A stretch of 64,000 nucleotides of DNA from Hyphomicrobiales bacterium (GTDB lineage Bacteria; Pseudomonadota; Alphaproteobacteria; Rhizobiales; Rhizobiaceae), in NCBI GenBank assembly GCA_900468535.1, contig UBTY01000051.1:25329-89328 (forward strand), written 5' to 3'. Shown here piece by piece: positions 53,153-62,896 of the stretch; the stretch's first letter is position 1, and each line of letters starts with the position of its first letter. A model generated the notes under the pieces. That model made no database searches and was not told the origin of the DNA. It saw only the letters and a list, made by a program, of their open reading frames with translations. Position numbers and translations under genes: made by a program.

Positions 53153-54481
53153 ATGATTTCTCGCTCCTCACACACGTTCGCCACCAGCCTGCTTTTATGC
53201 GCGATTGCCGTATCGCTTGCCGCATGCAGCGAGAAGGAAGCGGATCCGACGGAGATCGGCCCCAATCCCAAACTTCCAGAGCAGTCTCAATACCTTGTGC
53301 CCACCATGAACGTTGCGAAAGTCGTCGGTTGGAAGGATGGCGGGATGCCCTTGGTGGCGCCAGGTTTGAAAATTCAAGCAATGGCGACCGATCTCGGTCA
53401 TCCCAGATCGGTCTATACGCTTCCGAACGGGGATGTCCTTGCTGTCGAATCCACCTCTCCGGAGGGAGAGCCGGTTACCCGGCCCAAGGACCTGATCGTT
53501 GGCTGGGTGCAGTCGCTGGCGACGGGTGGAGGCGGTGGCGGCGAGACCAGCAACCGTATCACGTTGCTGCGCGATGCTGACGGCGATGGCGTTGCCGAGA
53601 CACGCGAGGTTTTTCTCGATCATCTCAATTCACCCTTTGGCGTGGCGCTGGTTGGCGGCGATCTCTACGTCGCCAACACGGACGCCATTGTTCGGTATCC
53701 CTATCGCGAGGGGGAGACCAAAATCACCGAGCCGGGCAGCGTCCTGACCGAACTCCCCGGGGGGCCGATCGATCACCACTGGACGAAGAGCCTGGTGGCC
53801 AGCGAAGACGGCAGCCTGCTTTATGTCGGTGTCGGGTCAAACAGCAATATCACTGAGAACGGCATCGAGGCGGAGAAGAACCGCGCCGCGATCTGGGAAG
53901 TCGATCGACAAACCGGCCGTCATCGAATCTTTGCGACGGGATTGCGCAACCCGAACGGATTGAGCCTGGAGCCGCAGACGAAAGCGCTCTGGACCGTCGT
54001 CAACGAACGCGACGAACTCGGTCCCAATCTCGTGCCGGACTATATGACGTCGGTGAAGGATGGCGGCTTCTACGGATGGCCCTACAGTTACTACGGACAA
54101 AATGTTGATCCCCGCGTTATGCCCCAGCGGCCGGATCTGGTCGAAAAGGCGATCGTCCCCGACTATGCGCTCAGTTCGCACGTTGCGCCGCTTGGGATGA
54201 CGTTTTACACCGGGGCAAATCTCCCCGAGACTTACCGCGGTGGAGCATTCGTCGGCGAACATGGAAGCTGGAACCGTAACGCCTTCAATGGCTACAAGGT
54301 GGTGTTCGTGCCGTTCAAGGACGGAAAGCCGAGTGGTGCGCCAAAGGACGTGGTCACCGGCTTCCTCGATGACCACAGCCAAGCGCGCGGACGGCCTGTC
54401 GGCGTCGGCGTGGATGGAAAGGGCGCCTTATTGGTGGCCGATGACGTCGGCAACACGATCTGGCGCGTGACCGCTCAATGA
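53153..54481 (+). CDS. Sorbosone/PQQ-type sugar dehydrogenase lipoprotein
   Basis: 442 residues. The lipoprotein signal ends in SLAACSEKE (Cys 25), so it is anchored at the periplasmic face. The body is a six-bladed propeller of the glucose/sorbosone dehydrogenase family: SVYTLPNGDVLAVESTSP, HLNSPFGVALVGGDLYVANT, FATGLRNPNGLSLEP, WPYSYYG, FVGEHGSWNR, and ending LLVADDVGNTIWRV. It would oxidise a sugar or aldehyde with PQQ as cofactor. Coupled to the DUF2231-like gene before it and overlapping treS after it (ATGA). Confidence 0.9.
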   Translation: MISRSSHTFATSLLLCAIAVSLAACSEKEADPTEIGPNPKLPEQSQYLVPTMNVAKVVGWKDGGMPLVAPGLKIQAMATDLGHPRSVYTLPNGDVLAVESTSPEGEPVTRPKDLIVGWVQSLATGGGGGGETSNRITLLRDADGDGVAETREVFLDHLNSPFGVALVGGDLYVANTDAIVRYPYREGETKITEPGSVLTELPGGPIDHHWTKSLVASEDGSLLYVGVGSNSNITENGIEAEKNRAAIWEVDRQTGRHRIFATGLRNPNGLSLEPQTKALWTVVNERDELGPNLVPDYMTSVKDGGFYGWPYSYYGQNVDPRVMPQRPDLVEKAIVPDYALSSHVAPLGMTFYTGANLPETYRGGAFVGEHGSWNRNAFNGYKVVFVPFKDGKPSGAPKDVVTGFLDDHSQARGRPVGVGVDGKGALLVADDVGNTIWRVTAQ

Positions 54482-56145
54482 ACGATGACGAGCAGGCGGC
54501 AGGCAAACGGTTATCCGGCGCGAGGCTTTGGCACAAGGATGCCGTCATCTACCAACTCCACGTGAAGAGCTTTTATGATGCCGATGGCGACGGGGTGGGA
54601 GACTTTTGCGGGCTGACCGGAAAGCTCGACTATATCGCTTCACTCGGCGTCAACACGATCTGGCTCCTGCCATTCTACCCGTCGCCACGTCGTGACGATG
54701 GCTACGACATATCCGACTATAGGGACGTCAGCCCGGAGTATGGTTCGATCGCAGATTTTCAGGCTTTTGTGGACGCGGCCCACGCAAGGCAAATCCGCGT
54801 GATAATCGAACTCGTCGTCAATCATACCTCCGACGAACACCCGTGGTTCCAGCGCGCCCGCAGGGCGCCTGTGGGATCACCCGAGCGCGACTATTACGTC
54901 TGGTCCGACACCGACGACAAGTTTAGCGAAACGCGCATCATCTTCGTCGATACGGAAAAGTCGAACTGGAGCTGGGACCCGGTCGCGCAGGCCTACTACT
55001 GGCACCGGTTTTACTCGCACCAGCCCGATCTGAACTATCGAAACCCCGATGTCGTCAACGAACTCCTCGTCACGATGAATTTCTGGCTGGCGAAGGGCGT
55101 CGATGGTTTTCGGCTCGACGCCATTCCGCACCTCGTTGAACGCGAGCACACCGACAATGAAAATTTGCCCGAGACCCATGCTCTCCTGAAGCATGTTCGT
55201 GCCAATCTCGAAGCAAAACATCCGGAGGTGATCCTGCTGGCAGAGGCCAATCTTTGGCAGGAGGAAGCGCGTGAATACTTTGGTGACGGCGACGAATGCC
55301 ACATGGCGTTCCACTTTCCCCTGATGCCGCGAATGTTCATGGCTCTGGCGAAGCAGAGTGCCAAGCCGATAAAGACGATCCTGCGTCAGACGAGTTCGAT
55401 CCCCGACGATTGCCAATGGGCGATTTTCTTACGCAATCACGACGAGTTGACTTTGGAGATGGTAACGGAGAGCGAGCGTAATTTTTTATGGGAGACCTAT
55501 GCGGCCGACAAACGCGCCCGGCTGAACCTTGGAATTCGTCGCCGGCTGTCGCCACTGATGGATCAGGACCGCCGTCGGATCGAGCTGCTTCATATGCTGC
55601 TCTTTTCGCTGCCTGGAAGCCCCGTCCTCTACTATGGCGACGAGATCGGAATGGGTGACAATATCGATCTCGGAGACAGGGACGGAGTACGCACGCCGAT
55701 GCAATGGTCGGACCACCAAAATGCGGGGTTTTCGACGGCCTCACCACACAAGCTGGCCCTACCCATCATCAGTGATCCACAGTTCAGCTACGCTGCCATC
55801 AATGTTGCCGATCAACAAGGAGACCCGCACTCGCTCCTAAACTGGATGAAGCAAATGCTGAGACTGCGCCGGCGTCACGAGGCCGTGAGCCGCGGTTCGC
55901 TACGCTTCGTAAAAACCGACAATGAATGTGTGCTCTCCTATCTGAGAGCCTTCGGCGACGATATCGTTCTCTGCGCTGCCAACCTTTCCGAGACGCCGCA
56001 GGCGGTGAGGCTGGCATTGCCTGGCCTTGAGGGGTACGTGCCTGTCGAGCTCTGCGGCGGGGCGTCGTTTCCCGCCGTCGGGAGGGAAAATTATCCGCTG
56101 ACGTTTCAGCCCTATGCATATTTCTGGTTTGCGATGCGACGTTAA
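54478..56145 (+). CDS. treS: Trehalose synthase (maltose glucosyltransferase), GH13
   Basis: 555 residues. Converts maltose and trehalose into each other. The start YQLHVKSFYDADGDGVGDF is typical of TreS, as is the YYWHRFYSHQPDLNYRNPDV segment. Catalytic D214 (GFRLDAIPHL), E256 (LLAEANLW) and D322 (RNHDEL). The length fits a stand-alone TreS without the maltokinase domain. Trehalose is a classic general-stress product, and the unit has an EcfG-like promoter. The ATG overlaps the preceding stop by four bases. Confidence 0.93.
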   Translation: MNDDEQAAGKRLSGARLWHKDAVIYQLHVKSFYDADGDGVGDFCGLTGKLDYIASLGVNTIWLLPFYPSPRRDDGYDISDYRDVSPEYGSIADFQAFVDAAHARQIRVIIELVVNHTSDEHPWFQRARRAPVGSPERDYYVWSDTDDKFSETRIIFVDTEKSNWSWDPVAQAYYWHRFYSHQPDLNYRNPDVVNELLVTMNFWLAKGVDGFRLDAIPHLVEREHTDNENLPETHALLKHVRANLEAKHPEVILLAEANLWQEEAREYFGDGDECHMAFHFPLMPRMFMALAKQSAKPIKTILRQTSSIPDDCQWAIFLRNHDELTLEMVTESERNFLWETYAADKRARLNLGIRRRLSPLMDQDRRRIELLHMLLFSLPGSPVLYYGDEIGMGDNIDLGDRDGVRTPMQWSDHQNAGFSTASPHKLALPIISDPQFSYAAINVADQQGDPHSLLNWMKQMLRLRRRHEAVSRGSLRFVKTDNECVLSYLRAFGDDIVLCAANLSETPQAVRLALPGLEGYVPVELCGGASFPAVGRENYPLTFQPYAYFWFAMRR

Positions 56146-56236
56146 GGCTGGGTGGCGCCAGGTATTCATTTAGGTCGAGAGGTTTAGCAGACCGGAAAGC
56201 GACCTCGAAGACGTATAAGCCAGGATGTCCTTGCGT

Positions 56237-56770
56237 TCACCGATGCCGAGGGATGAACGTGGCTGGAACGCCCATTGCGACCGTGTTCGGTGGTATGTCG
56301 GTCAGCACGACCGAATTCGCCCCGATTACGGCGCAGTCGCCGATGTTGATGTCACCGAGTAGGACCGCACCGGCTCCGATTTCCACGTTGTTGCCGATAG
56401 TCGGTGCAGTTGGTTCCCCGGTATGTTTCAACCCGATGACGACGCCACTTCCAATTTGGCAGTTGTCGCCAATTCGAGCATACCCGGTAATGACGATACC
56501 GCCCATGTTTTCGATGTGGAGATGACGTCCGACCGTTGCCTCGCAAGGTAGTTCGATACCCGTCGCTATCTGGACTACCTTGAACATGATTTTGTAGACA
56601 AGAGACAAGGATTTTCTGAGTGGCGTTGGACCAACGCCGTAGCGCCACCTGCCAAATCGGTAGACGATCATCACCCAGAACCCTTGCTTGCTCCATTCTC
56701 CATCGTATGCGTCCAGGTCGGAACGGATGTTTTCAAACACGGTTTCCTGCCCTTCGATCGATCGGCGCAT
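56237..56770 (-). CDS. Serine acetyltransferase-like hexapeptide transferase
   Basis: 177 residues from ATG 56770; the frame extends to a TTG at 56887 with no ribosome site at either. An N-terminal helical part (GFWVMIVYRFGRWRYGVGPT) is followed by a left-handed beta helix of hexapeptides (IENMGGIVITGYARIGDNCQIG; VEIGAGAVLLGDINIGDCAVIGA; VAMGVPA). CysE-like short forms of this type usually act in polysaccharide decoration, transferring acetyl from acetyl-CoA. Downstream of the MgtC gene on the same strand. Confidence 0.85.
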   Translation of the reverse strand: MRRSIEGQETVFENIRSDLDAYDGEWSKQGFWVMIVYRFGRWRYGVGPTPLRKSLSLVYKIMFKVVQIATGIELPCEATVGRHLHIENMGGIVITGYARIGDNCQIGSGVVIGLKHTGEPTAPTIGNNVEIGAGAVLLGDINIGDCAVIGANSVVLTDIPPNTVAMGVPATFIPRHR

Positions 56771-56902
56771 CCGCGGGGCCGTGTCGGTTGGGGGTTCACC
56801 ACAAACATGTTTCTCAATCTGGAACTGTCCAGTACGACAAATGGAGGTGTTTTGGCGTAGAGATCTTGATCCCTCGACGGTGTGCAAGGTGAGTGTTGGC
56901 CA

Positions 56903-57637
56903 TCAGCGTGGCGTCGTCTCCGATCGGAAGAGGCTGAGTTCAAACCTCTGCGAAAGTTGCTCATAGACATCGGCTGCGGTCTCGTCACCGCCTTTCGCCG
57001 ACCACCGCATCTCAAAACTGAGTTCTTTGCGCCCGTCATCAAGGAGGTGGGCGCCTGTGAAGATTGCCTTGGCAGCAAAACGCTTCAATCCAAGGGTCGG
57101 ATCCGGTGTGGCCGCTTGAAAAGGTAGGATAATCCTGATCGAAGCCTTGTGTGTCTGTGTCATACGACTGTCGAGACGCTTGAGCGGCGAAAGCACCATC
57201 CATGCAAGAAATGTGGCGGCAATTCCGGTGATGATCTGGCCTCCGCCGAAGCTGAGGCCGATGACAGTAGCAAGCCAGAGCGTTGCGGCGGTCGTTACAC
57301 CAGTTGCGATATCGCCGCGCCGAAGGATCGCACCGCCGCCGATGAAGCCCACACCGGTCAGGATCCCCAGAGGAAACCGGAGAATGTCCATGGATCCGTT
57401 GGCATTGATGCTGGTTGAAAGAAGATAATTAGCCTGGATCATGCTTATGCACGCAGCGAGCGACACCAGGATGCAGGTCCTGAACCCTGCCGTATGGCCG
57501 CCTCGTTCCCTGTTAAGCCCGATTATCGCGCCTGCTACCAAGGCCGCTGCCATTCTGACCGCGATATCGATCCCTGCCGGATCTATGGGCATTCGATCGA
57601 GCGAGAGATGGTCAAGTACCGTATTCAACGTTTCCAC
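56903..57637 (-). CDS. MgtC/SapB family protein, long form
   Basis: 244 residues. Five N-terminal helices with the MgtC core (GLNRERGGHTAGFRTCILVS; LTGVGFIGGGAILRRGDIAT; TTAATLWLATVIGLSFGGGQ) and a C-terminal cytoplasmic domain of about 90 residues (ACT-like in MgtC). It differs from the 176-residue copy at 12576, which lacks this domain. No EcfG motif upstream. Confidence 0.9.
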   Translation of the reverse strand: METLNTVLDHLSLDRMPIDPAGIDIAVRMAAALVAGAIIGLNRERGGHTAGFRTCILVSLAACISMIQANYLLSTSINANGSMDILRFPLGILTGVGFIGGGAILRRGDIATGVTTAATLWLATVIGLSFGGGQIITGIAATFLAWMVLSPLKRLDSRMTQTHKASIRIILPFQAATPDPTLGLKRFAAKAIFTGAHLLDDGRKELSFEMRWSAKGGDETAADVYEQLSQRFELSLFRSETTPR

Positions 57638-57944
57638 CTATCCTGCTCTAGCTCTCGCGCGCTGTGTTCAAGCTGCCGATCTTGGGATACGTCGCTATTT
57701 GCTGGTTGGTGTCGGAATATCCCGATCACGGCATAAACGAAGATTGACTGGGGTCTGTTCCCGACTTTATCGAATAGCGGGCCGAGGAGGGCGCGCCGAG
57801 CGTGATTTGAGCAGCGTCGGATGTCTGGCCGGAGGGTCTTTGGCTCGCCGAGGCTGATGCCCTTGGAGACGCCAATGGAGGTCTGCGTAACCTGCCATTG
57901 GTTGGTGCTATGGGTGAAGACTTCCCTTGGCGCGTTCCCTGTAC
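57638..57944. other. Stretch without a confident gene
   Basis: About 305 bases. A minus-strand frame runs from about 58014 to 57625 opposite the promoter below, but has no ribosome site; not called. Confidence 0.4.
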
Positions 57945-57969
57945 GGAACAACTCGTTGGATAATGGGTT
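57945..57969 (+). promoter_or_regulatory. EcfG-type promoter, GGAAC-N16-GGTT
   Basis: GGAAC 57945-57949 and GGTT 57966-57969, 43 bases before ATG 58013 of the broken reductase gene. Confidence 0.55.
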
Positions 57970-58012
57970 TCGATCCAAGTAGCCGTAAGTCCATGTCGGC
58001 TGGGGAGCGGCC

Positions 58013-58638
58013 ATGCCCTTGAAAGCACTTGCCTTGAACGGCAACTTGAAATCCTCACGTTCCTCCGAGCCATCCTCGACCGGAAAGTTGCTGGAACTCA
58101 TCGCCGACGAATTAAAAAAACACGGCATCGAAACAGAAACCATTCGACTTGCCGATCAAAAAATCATGCCCGGCGCGTCGTCCGACGAAGGAAAGGCGAC
58201 GACTGGCCAGACATCCGCAAGAGGCTTCTTGACGCCGACATCCTTCTCGTCGGCACACAGATCTGGCTGGGGCAACCGAGCAGCGTCTGCAAAAGGGCGC
58301 TGGAGCGGATGGATGCATTTTTGGACGAGAAGGACGAAGAAGGCCGGATGGTGTCGTATGGCAAGGTCGCTGCGATCGCGGTCGTTGGCAATGAGGATGG
58401 CGCTCATCACGTTTCCGCGGAGATATTTCAGGCGTTGAATGATGTCAGCTTTACGATCCCAGCAAATGCAGTTGCGTACTGGGTGGGCGAGGCTATGGGC
58501 TCAACGAACTTCGTCGATTTGAAAGAGACGCCGGCAGCGGTCCAGACGATGATCGCGGTTATGGCTCGAAATAGTGCGCATCTAGCCAGGCTACTGCGAA
58601 CGTCGCGATATCCGGGCGCCGACGATAGCAGGCGGTGA
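58013..58638 (+). pseudogene. Frameshifted flavodoxin-type FMN reductase
   Basis: The first frame starts MPLKALALNGNLKSS...TGKLLELIADELKKHG, the FMN-phosphate loop and first helix of an NADPH-dependent FMN reductase/flavodoxin-like protein. The continuing frame reads GDDWPDIRKRLLDADILLVG, TQIWLGQPSSVCKRALERMD and GKVAAIAVVGNEDGAHHVSA to 58638. One A is missing at 58191-58194 (AAAA to AAA); adding it gives a continuous 209-residue protein. Confidence 0.82.
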
Positions 58639-59541
58639 AAGTACTTGACCAGTCGCAAACGGCGCAAGTTCCACCCGCTTTGCTGGAACCGCATCGCTCG
58701 CGCGAGCAGTCTGACTCGCCTGCGACTCCTCATAGTTCGGTTTGTTGGTGTCCCAGCGCGTGATCGGAGCACGAGGAATCCTGGTCGCCTTTTGCAATGC
58801 TCATGATTGCTCCTGAGAAAGGTCGCCCCATTGTCGCATCCCGCAATCGCAAAGTGCGACGGCTGGCCAAGGGAGGGAGGCATCGTCAAAAGTTGCAGGC
58901 GGCTGGTTCGGGGCGACTGTCCGCCAGCGTACAATATGATTTGCGCCCGGAACGTCGGCGAAGCGTGAACATTTCCTTATCGAGATCACGAGCGTGTCAA
59001 CTGGACGCGATAGGGATGGCGAACATGGCGATTTTTCCAGTTTCTCGTCATGGCCAACGAAACGGCAGCCGAGCGCCCTACCTGTCCGCCGTGATCTCGT
59101 CCGTCCGCTTTCCCGTCGTTGGAGGGAGCCGAAAGCTCGCGCAAGCTTTGCGAATGAATGAGGTTTGCCGCCGCCGAGATCATGTCGCTGTTGCGTTCAC
59201 GCAGTTCGATGAGATCTGACGGCATGCGCCATCGCAAACATCAGGTGAATCGCCGGAGCTGGCTCGGATCGGGTCGCCGACATAAAGCAGGTGATAGCCC
59301 GTCGGGCGGACGTGGCAGTCGTCCGTATGGCCCGCCAAGGCGTTCAACACGCGGCCTGTCTGATATTTGCTGTGTTTACCATCTACACTGGCTCCGAAAA
59401 CTTCGGAGCAGGACTTTTTTTAAGCTTACTCAAACCGGGGGCGCAGCGCGCGGGGAATGAAATTGACGGCCAAGGATGGAATACCCACTCTGAATTGGCT
59501 CAGGACACTAATGGAATGTCGACATGCCTTGCGAGGGCCTG
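58639..59541. other. Long stretch without a confident gene
   Basis: About 900 bases. A minus-strand ATG near 58805 has a good ribosome site (CAGGAG) but gives only 24 codons, while the adjacent frame (58591-58797) reads more protein-like; this could be one more small frameshifted gene. A minus frame at 58986-59225 (MPSDLIELRERNSDM...) is also possible. Neither is strong enough to call. Confidence 0.4.
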
Positions 59542-59567
59542 GGAACCAACCACTCTTCATGGACGTT
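59542..59567 (+). promoter_or_regulatory. EcfG-type promoter, exact GGAAC-N17-CGTT
   Basis: GGAAC 59542-59546 and CGTT 59564-59567, 33 bases before ATG 59601. Confidence 0.82.
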
Positions 59568-59600
59568 GGCATTCTGCAATCAGTATAGGAGGAATTATCA

Positions 59601-59834
59601 ATGATCTCTGCAGACCAGGTTCATGAACATATGGAGGTGATCGGTGCTGACGGCACACATGTTGGTACAGTCGACCATATGGAGGGCGCCTCACGTATCA
59701 AACTGACGAAGTCTGATTCCGACGACGGACAACATCACCTCATTCCCTTGGAATGGGTAGACCATGTCGATGAACATGTACACCTGACCAAGAGTGCACG
59801 GGATGTCCGCAGTCAGTGGTCGTCCATTAACTGA
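59601..59834 (+). CDS. DUF2171 protein
   Basis: 77 residues from ATG 59601 after TAGGAGGAA. DUF2171 is a PRC-barrel-like small beta protein: MEVIGADGTHVGTVDHMEG, ASRIKLTKSDS, HHLIPLEWVDHVDEHVHLTK. Very common among alphaproteobacterial stress genes; function unknown. Exact EcfG promoter. Confidence 0.88.
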   Translation: MISADQVHEHMEVIGADGTHVGTVDHMEGASRIKLTKSDSDDGQHHLIPLEWVDHVDEHVHLTKSARDVRSQWSSIN

Positions 59835-60729
59835 CGACAACTGGAGCCGCTACCAAGCGGCTCCTTCCTGACCGTGACCGGAATCAACTGCAAGTTTGCG
59901 CTACCTTACTACCAACGGTTTGCAGTCGGGTTGCTCCAACCGAATATTTGCATAAACAGCAGACGCCCAGAAAGGACGGCTAGAGGGGATCCATCCTACC
60001 GCGCGAATACTGAAAGCCTTTCAAAGCCGCAGGATGTTCAGCTTCAGGCGTCCGGAAGCATTGAGAGAACCGCATCACGGTCGTTGGAAGCCGTCTGCCG
60101 CAGTTTCAGCAACCATCAGGATCCTAATTGCCACCAACAAGTTCCGATATTCGCCTTGCGAAGACATCGCTGCAAAGGGCTTGGAAGCAACCTGCATGCC
60201 GTGATCGAGGTGACAGTGGTTGAGGACAGCGTTCTCTACATATGCGTTAATGAGCGAGACGGGTAACTAGGGCGTTGATTCCGCACTGCGCCGGCGAGCT
60301 GGCGGCCGTTGATGTCCCTCGCCGATGTCCCTCGCTAGGCCGACGTCCCTTACCAGTATGTCGGTACCCCGACGCGGGGCCAAGGGTCTTCAGCGCTGAG
60401 CGGCCGTCTCCCGCCTCGAGGGGGAGGTAACCAGTTGATACCTGGCGGAACGAATGCCTTGATATTCATGCGACTTTGCTGCCGACGCTCCTGCATTCCG
60501 GCAGCCTCTGTGCGAGAATCCTTCCAACACCGCCACTCGTGGTGGTCTCCCTTGCGGAAACAGAAGCCCTCTCGCATCCCCCCTGCACAACCGAGGTACG
60601 AGGGACCTCGAAGAAGAGCTCGCCCTGGTATGATCCCCCACTAGCAGGTCGATATCCAAGAACCACCGGGGCAACGATCTGATGACACTGAGTACGCACC
60701 TGGGCCGTTCCTCTAGAACCTGCTCTAGA
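59835..60729. other. Long stretch without a confident gene
   Basis: About 895 bases. It has a short tandem repeat (GATGTCCCTCGC twice, about 60312-60338). No supported gene, RNA or mobile element. Confidence 0.4.
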
Positions 60730-61164
60730 TCAGTGGACGGCGCACCTGAGTGCGTCCTGAAAGATCTTCGTCAGCCGGGTTCTTTCCGCAGCGGTGGAAA
60801 GGAGCGCGCGATTGAATTTCTGCACCAACTTTTGGTCGACGGAATTCCCTCTGCCGTGTGGACCGATCGGCCGCACTTTGATGCGCTCGCCAAGATCAGC
60901 ATGGTACTGCGATAATGTCAGGCCCGCCTTGAGCAGAAGCGCACGGATCACGGTCCGCTTTTCCGCGGAAATAACCCGCTTGAAGGCTTCAACGAGGACT
61001 GGTTTCGGGACAGGCAACTCGATTTCATCGATGAGGTCGCTGCCTACATCGGCGTCACGCACGAAACGTACGAAATCATTCACTAACTCGTTGGCGGCTT
61101 CCAATGTCCAAGTCTCATTGCCTGCGTCCCGATGACGAAGATTGAATCGTTCTTGATAAAACAC
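60730..61164 (-). CDS. Hypothetical helical protein
   Basis: 144 residues from GTG 61164, fixed by AGGAGA seven bases upstream; the frame extends 17 codons further. Mostly helical and charged (EAANELVNDFVRFVRDADVG; LVEAFKRVISAEKRTVIRAL; LVQKFNRALLSTAAERTRLT). No signal peptide or membrane helix. Family not recognised. Confidence 0.7.
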   Translation of the reverse strand: MFYQERFNLRHRDAGNETWTLEAANELVNDFVRFVRDADVGSDLIDEIELPVPKPVLVEAFKRVISAEKRTVIRALLLKAGLTLSQYHADLGERIKVRPIGPHGRGNSVDQKLVQKFNRALLSTAAERTRLTKIFQDALRCAVH

Positions 61165-61360
61165 TGATCTGTCTCCTGGTTTGCTCCAAAACGCTGGCGT
61201 GCAGGATTGGTTCAATCTGCAACAGGTTTTCCGAGACTGACAGCTAGGAGGCCGTCGAAGGCGAATGCCGGGCGGGTTTGCGAGCCGGTTAATCAGGTTG
61301 TCCTACAACCGCGCGTATTCGAGCGGGTGCGAGAAATTCGTCGGACGGAGGATACTACCG

Positions 61361-61558
61361 ATGACGCCCAATGAGCGGCTTTTACCCGATTACTCTGAGG
61401 TCGAAGACAAGTTTCGCATACCGCGGACCGGCCGCCGCCCCGGACCCTGGCCGATGGCGCTAGACGCGGGCGCGCCTTCGTATTCGACATCCCACGCGGC
61501 CGACAGCCGCCGCACGTCTGTGTCAAATGGATATCAGCCTTGCTGGCCCAACGTCTAA
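61361..61558 (+). CDS. Possible small protein
   Basis: 65 codons from ATG 61361 with GGAGG nine bases upstream (MTPNERLLPDYSEVEDKFRI). The second half is Pro/Ser-rich, and a neighbouring frame (RGRAFVFDIPRGRQPPHVCV) reads more protein-like, so it may be frameshifted or not a gene. Confidence 0.3.
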   Translation: MTPNERLLPDYSEVEDKFRIPRTGRRPGPWPMALDAGAPSYSTSHAADSRRTSVSNGYQPCWPNV

Positions 61559-62418
61559 ATCATGATCTCGCCGCCGGTCACCGGTATGATTGCGCCGGTC
61601 ATGTAGCTGCCGAGCTCCGAAGCCAGCAGCACATAAGCGCCCGCCAATTCGGCAGGCTGCCCGGCTCGTCCTATCAACGTCTGTTCGCCGAATGTCGCTG
61701 TCTTTTCTATGGGCATCGTGGAGGGTATGAGCGGGGTCCAGATCGGTCCGGGTGCAACGGCGTTAACCCGGATTCCCTTTTCGGCAACCATCTCGGCGAG
61801 GCCGGCAGTGAAATTCGACACAGCCCCCTTTGTCGATGCATAGGCCAGCAAGTGGGCCGACGGCTGCCGCGACTGGATCGAGGTCGTATTGATGATCGAG
61901 CTGCCCGGTCGCATGTAAGGTATCGCCGCTCTCGATAGGAAAAATGGCGCATAGATGTTTGTACGAAAGGTGAGATCCCACTCCTCAGGACTGATATCCC
62001 CGATATCAGCGTAGGTCCGTTGAAACGCGGCATTGTTAACGAGGACGTCGATCGAACCAAGTTCGCGGACAGTTTGTTGAACGAGATCCCTGCAATGATC
62101 TTCCGAGGTAATGTCTCCCGGGAGCAGTACCGCGTCACGACCGGCTTCCCGGACCCACTTCGCTGTGTCTTCGCCGTCCTCGGCTTCGTCGAGAAATGAA
62201 ATCGCGACATTTGCGCCTTCCCGGGCAAATGCGATGGCAACAGCCTTGCCGATCCCTGAGTCCGCCCCGGTGATCAGGGCGACTTTGCCGTCCAGCCTCC
62301 CATTGCCGCGATAGGATTGCTCGCCATGGTCAGGAACGGGCTGCATCTTTTGTGTAACACCGGGCGGTTGCTGGCGCTGGTTGGGGAATGGAGGTGTGGG
62401 GCGGCGTTCTTCACTCAT
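61555..62418 (-). CDS. SDR-family oxidoreductase (YghA/GSP39 type)
   Basis: 287 residues. A 40-residue Pro/Gln-rich N-terminal extension typical of the YghA/general-stress-39 group precedes the Rossmann fold: TGADSGIG (50-57), DVLVNNAAFQRT, the catalytic tyrosine and lysine in YASTK, and VNAVAPGPIWTPL. NAD(P)-dependent; substrate unknown. A near-consensus EcfG promoter lies 28 bases upstream. Confidence 0.93.
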   Translation of the reverse strand: MSEERRPTPPFPNQRQQPPGVTQKMQPVPDHGEQSYRGNGRLDGKVALITGADSGIGKAVAIAFAREGANVAISFLDEAEDGEDTAKWVREAGRDAVLLPGDITSEDHCRDLVQQTVRELGSIDVLVNNAAFQRTYADIGDISPEEWDLTFRTNIYAPFFLSRAAIPYMRPGSSIINTTSIQSRQPSAHLLAYASTKGAVSNFTAGLAEMVAEKGIRVNAVAPGPIWTPLIPSTMPIEKTATFGEQTLIGRAGQPAELAGAYVLLASELGSYMTGAIIPVTGGEIMI

Positions 62419-62445
62419 GTTCTTCTCCTTGATCGTCGGGAACTA

Positions 62446-62470
62446 AACCGCGTTCAGCGGCAAGAGTTCC
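62446..62470 (-). promoter_or_regulatory. EcfG-type promoter, GGAAC-N16-GGTT
   Basis: Minus strand GGAAC (62470-62466) and GGTT (62449-62446). It drives the SDR gene. Confidence 0.6.
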
Positions 62471-62488
62471 TCGCTCCGACCTTGGATG

Positions 62489-62791
62489 TTAGACGGCAGA
62501 ACCGTCGTTAATGTCGTGAAGCATGGGTGACCCCGGCTTGGGCACAAGCGTCCGATAACGCTTCTCCCCGAGAACGAGCTTGTTGTCGGCAACATAGCGC
62601 GCCCGATCTCGTACACTTTCGTGCTGCGGATCGTTTGCTTGAGAGAAGGCTTTATGAATTTGCCATGTGGCGGAAAATCGCTTTGATTGAAGCGCGCCTT
62701 TTAAGGTGAGCGTGCAGGGTGGCGCTATCAAGCGAAACTTCGCTGTTTGGAACACGCGAGGCCCTAGGGCGAATAAATTGATAAGCCGCAT
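62489..62791 (-). other. Possible remnant of a small gene
   Basis: The last 50 codons of this open frame read protein-like (ESVRDRARYVADNKLVLGEK, then RYRTLVPKPG), but the upstream part does not and there is no start with a ribosome site. Possibly a truncated or frameshifted gene end. Confidence 0.25.
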
Positions 62792-62896
62792 TGGATTAAC
62801 AACGCGAGAACCTTGGAGTCAACTAGAGCTATTATTCCAGCGCGCGGACTGTACTCAGTGATCGGTCGTACCTAGGTTCAATCTCTGCAACAAGCG

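Noticed and set aside
58591..58805. Small minus-strand gene near 58.8 kb
   Set aside because: The ATG with a good ribosome site gives only 24 codons and the better-reading frame lacks a start; possible frameshifted gene, not provable here.
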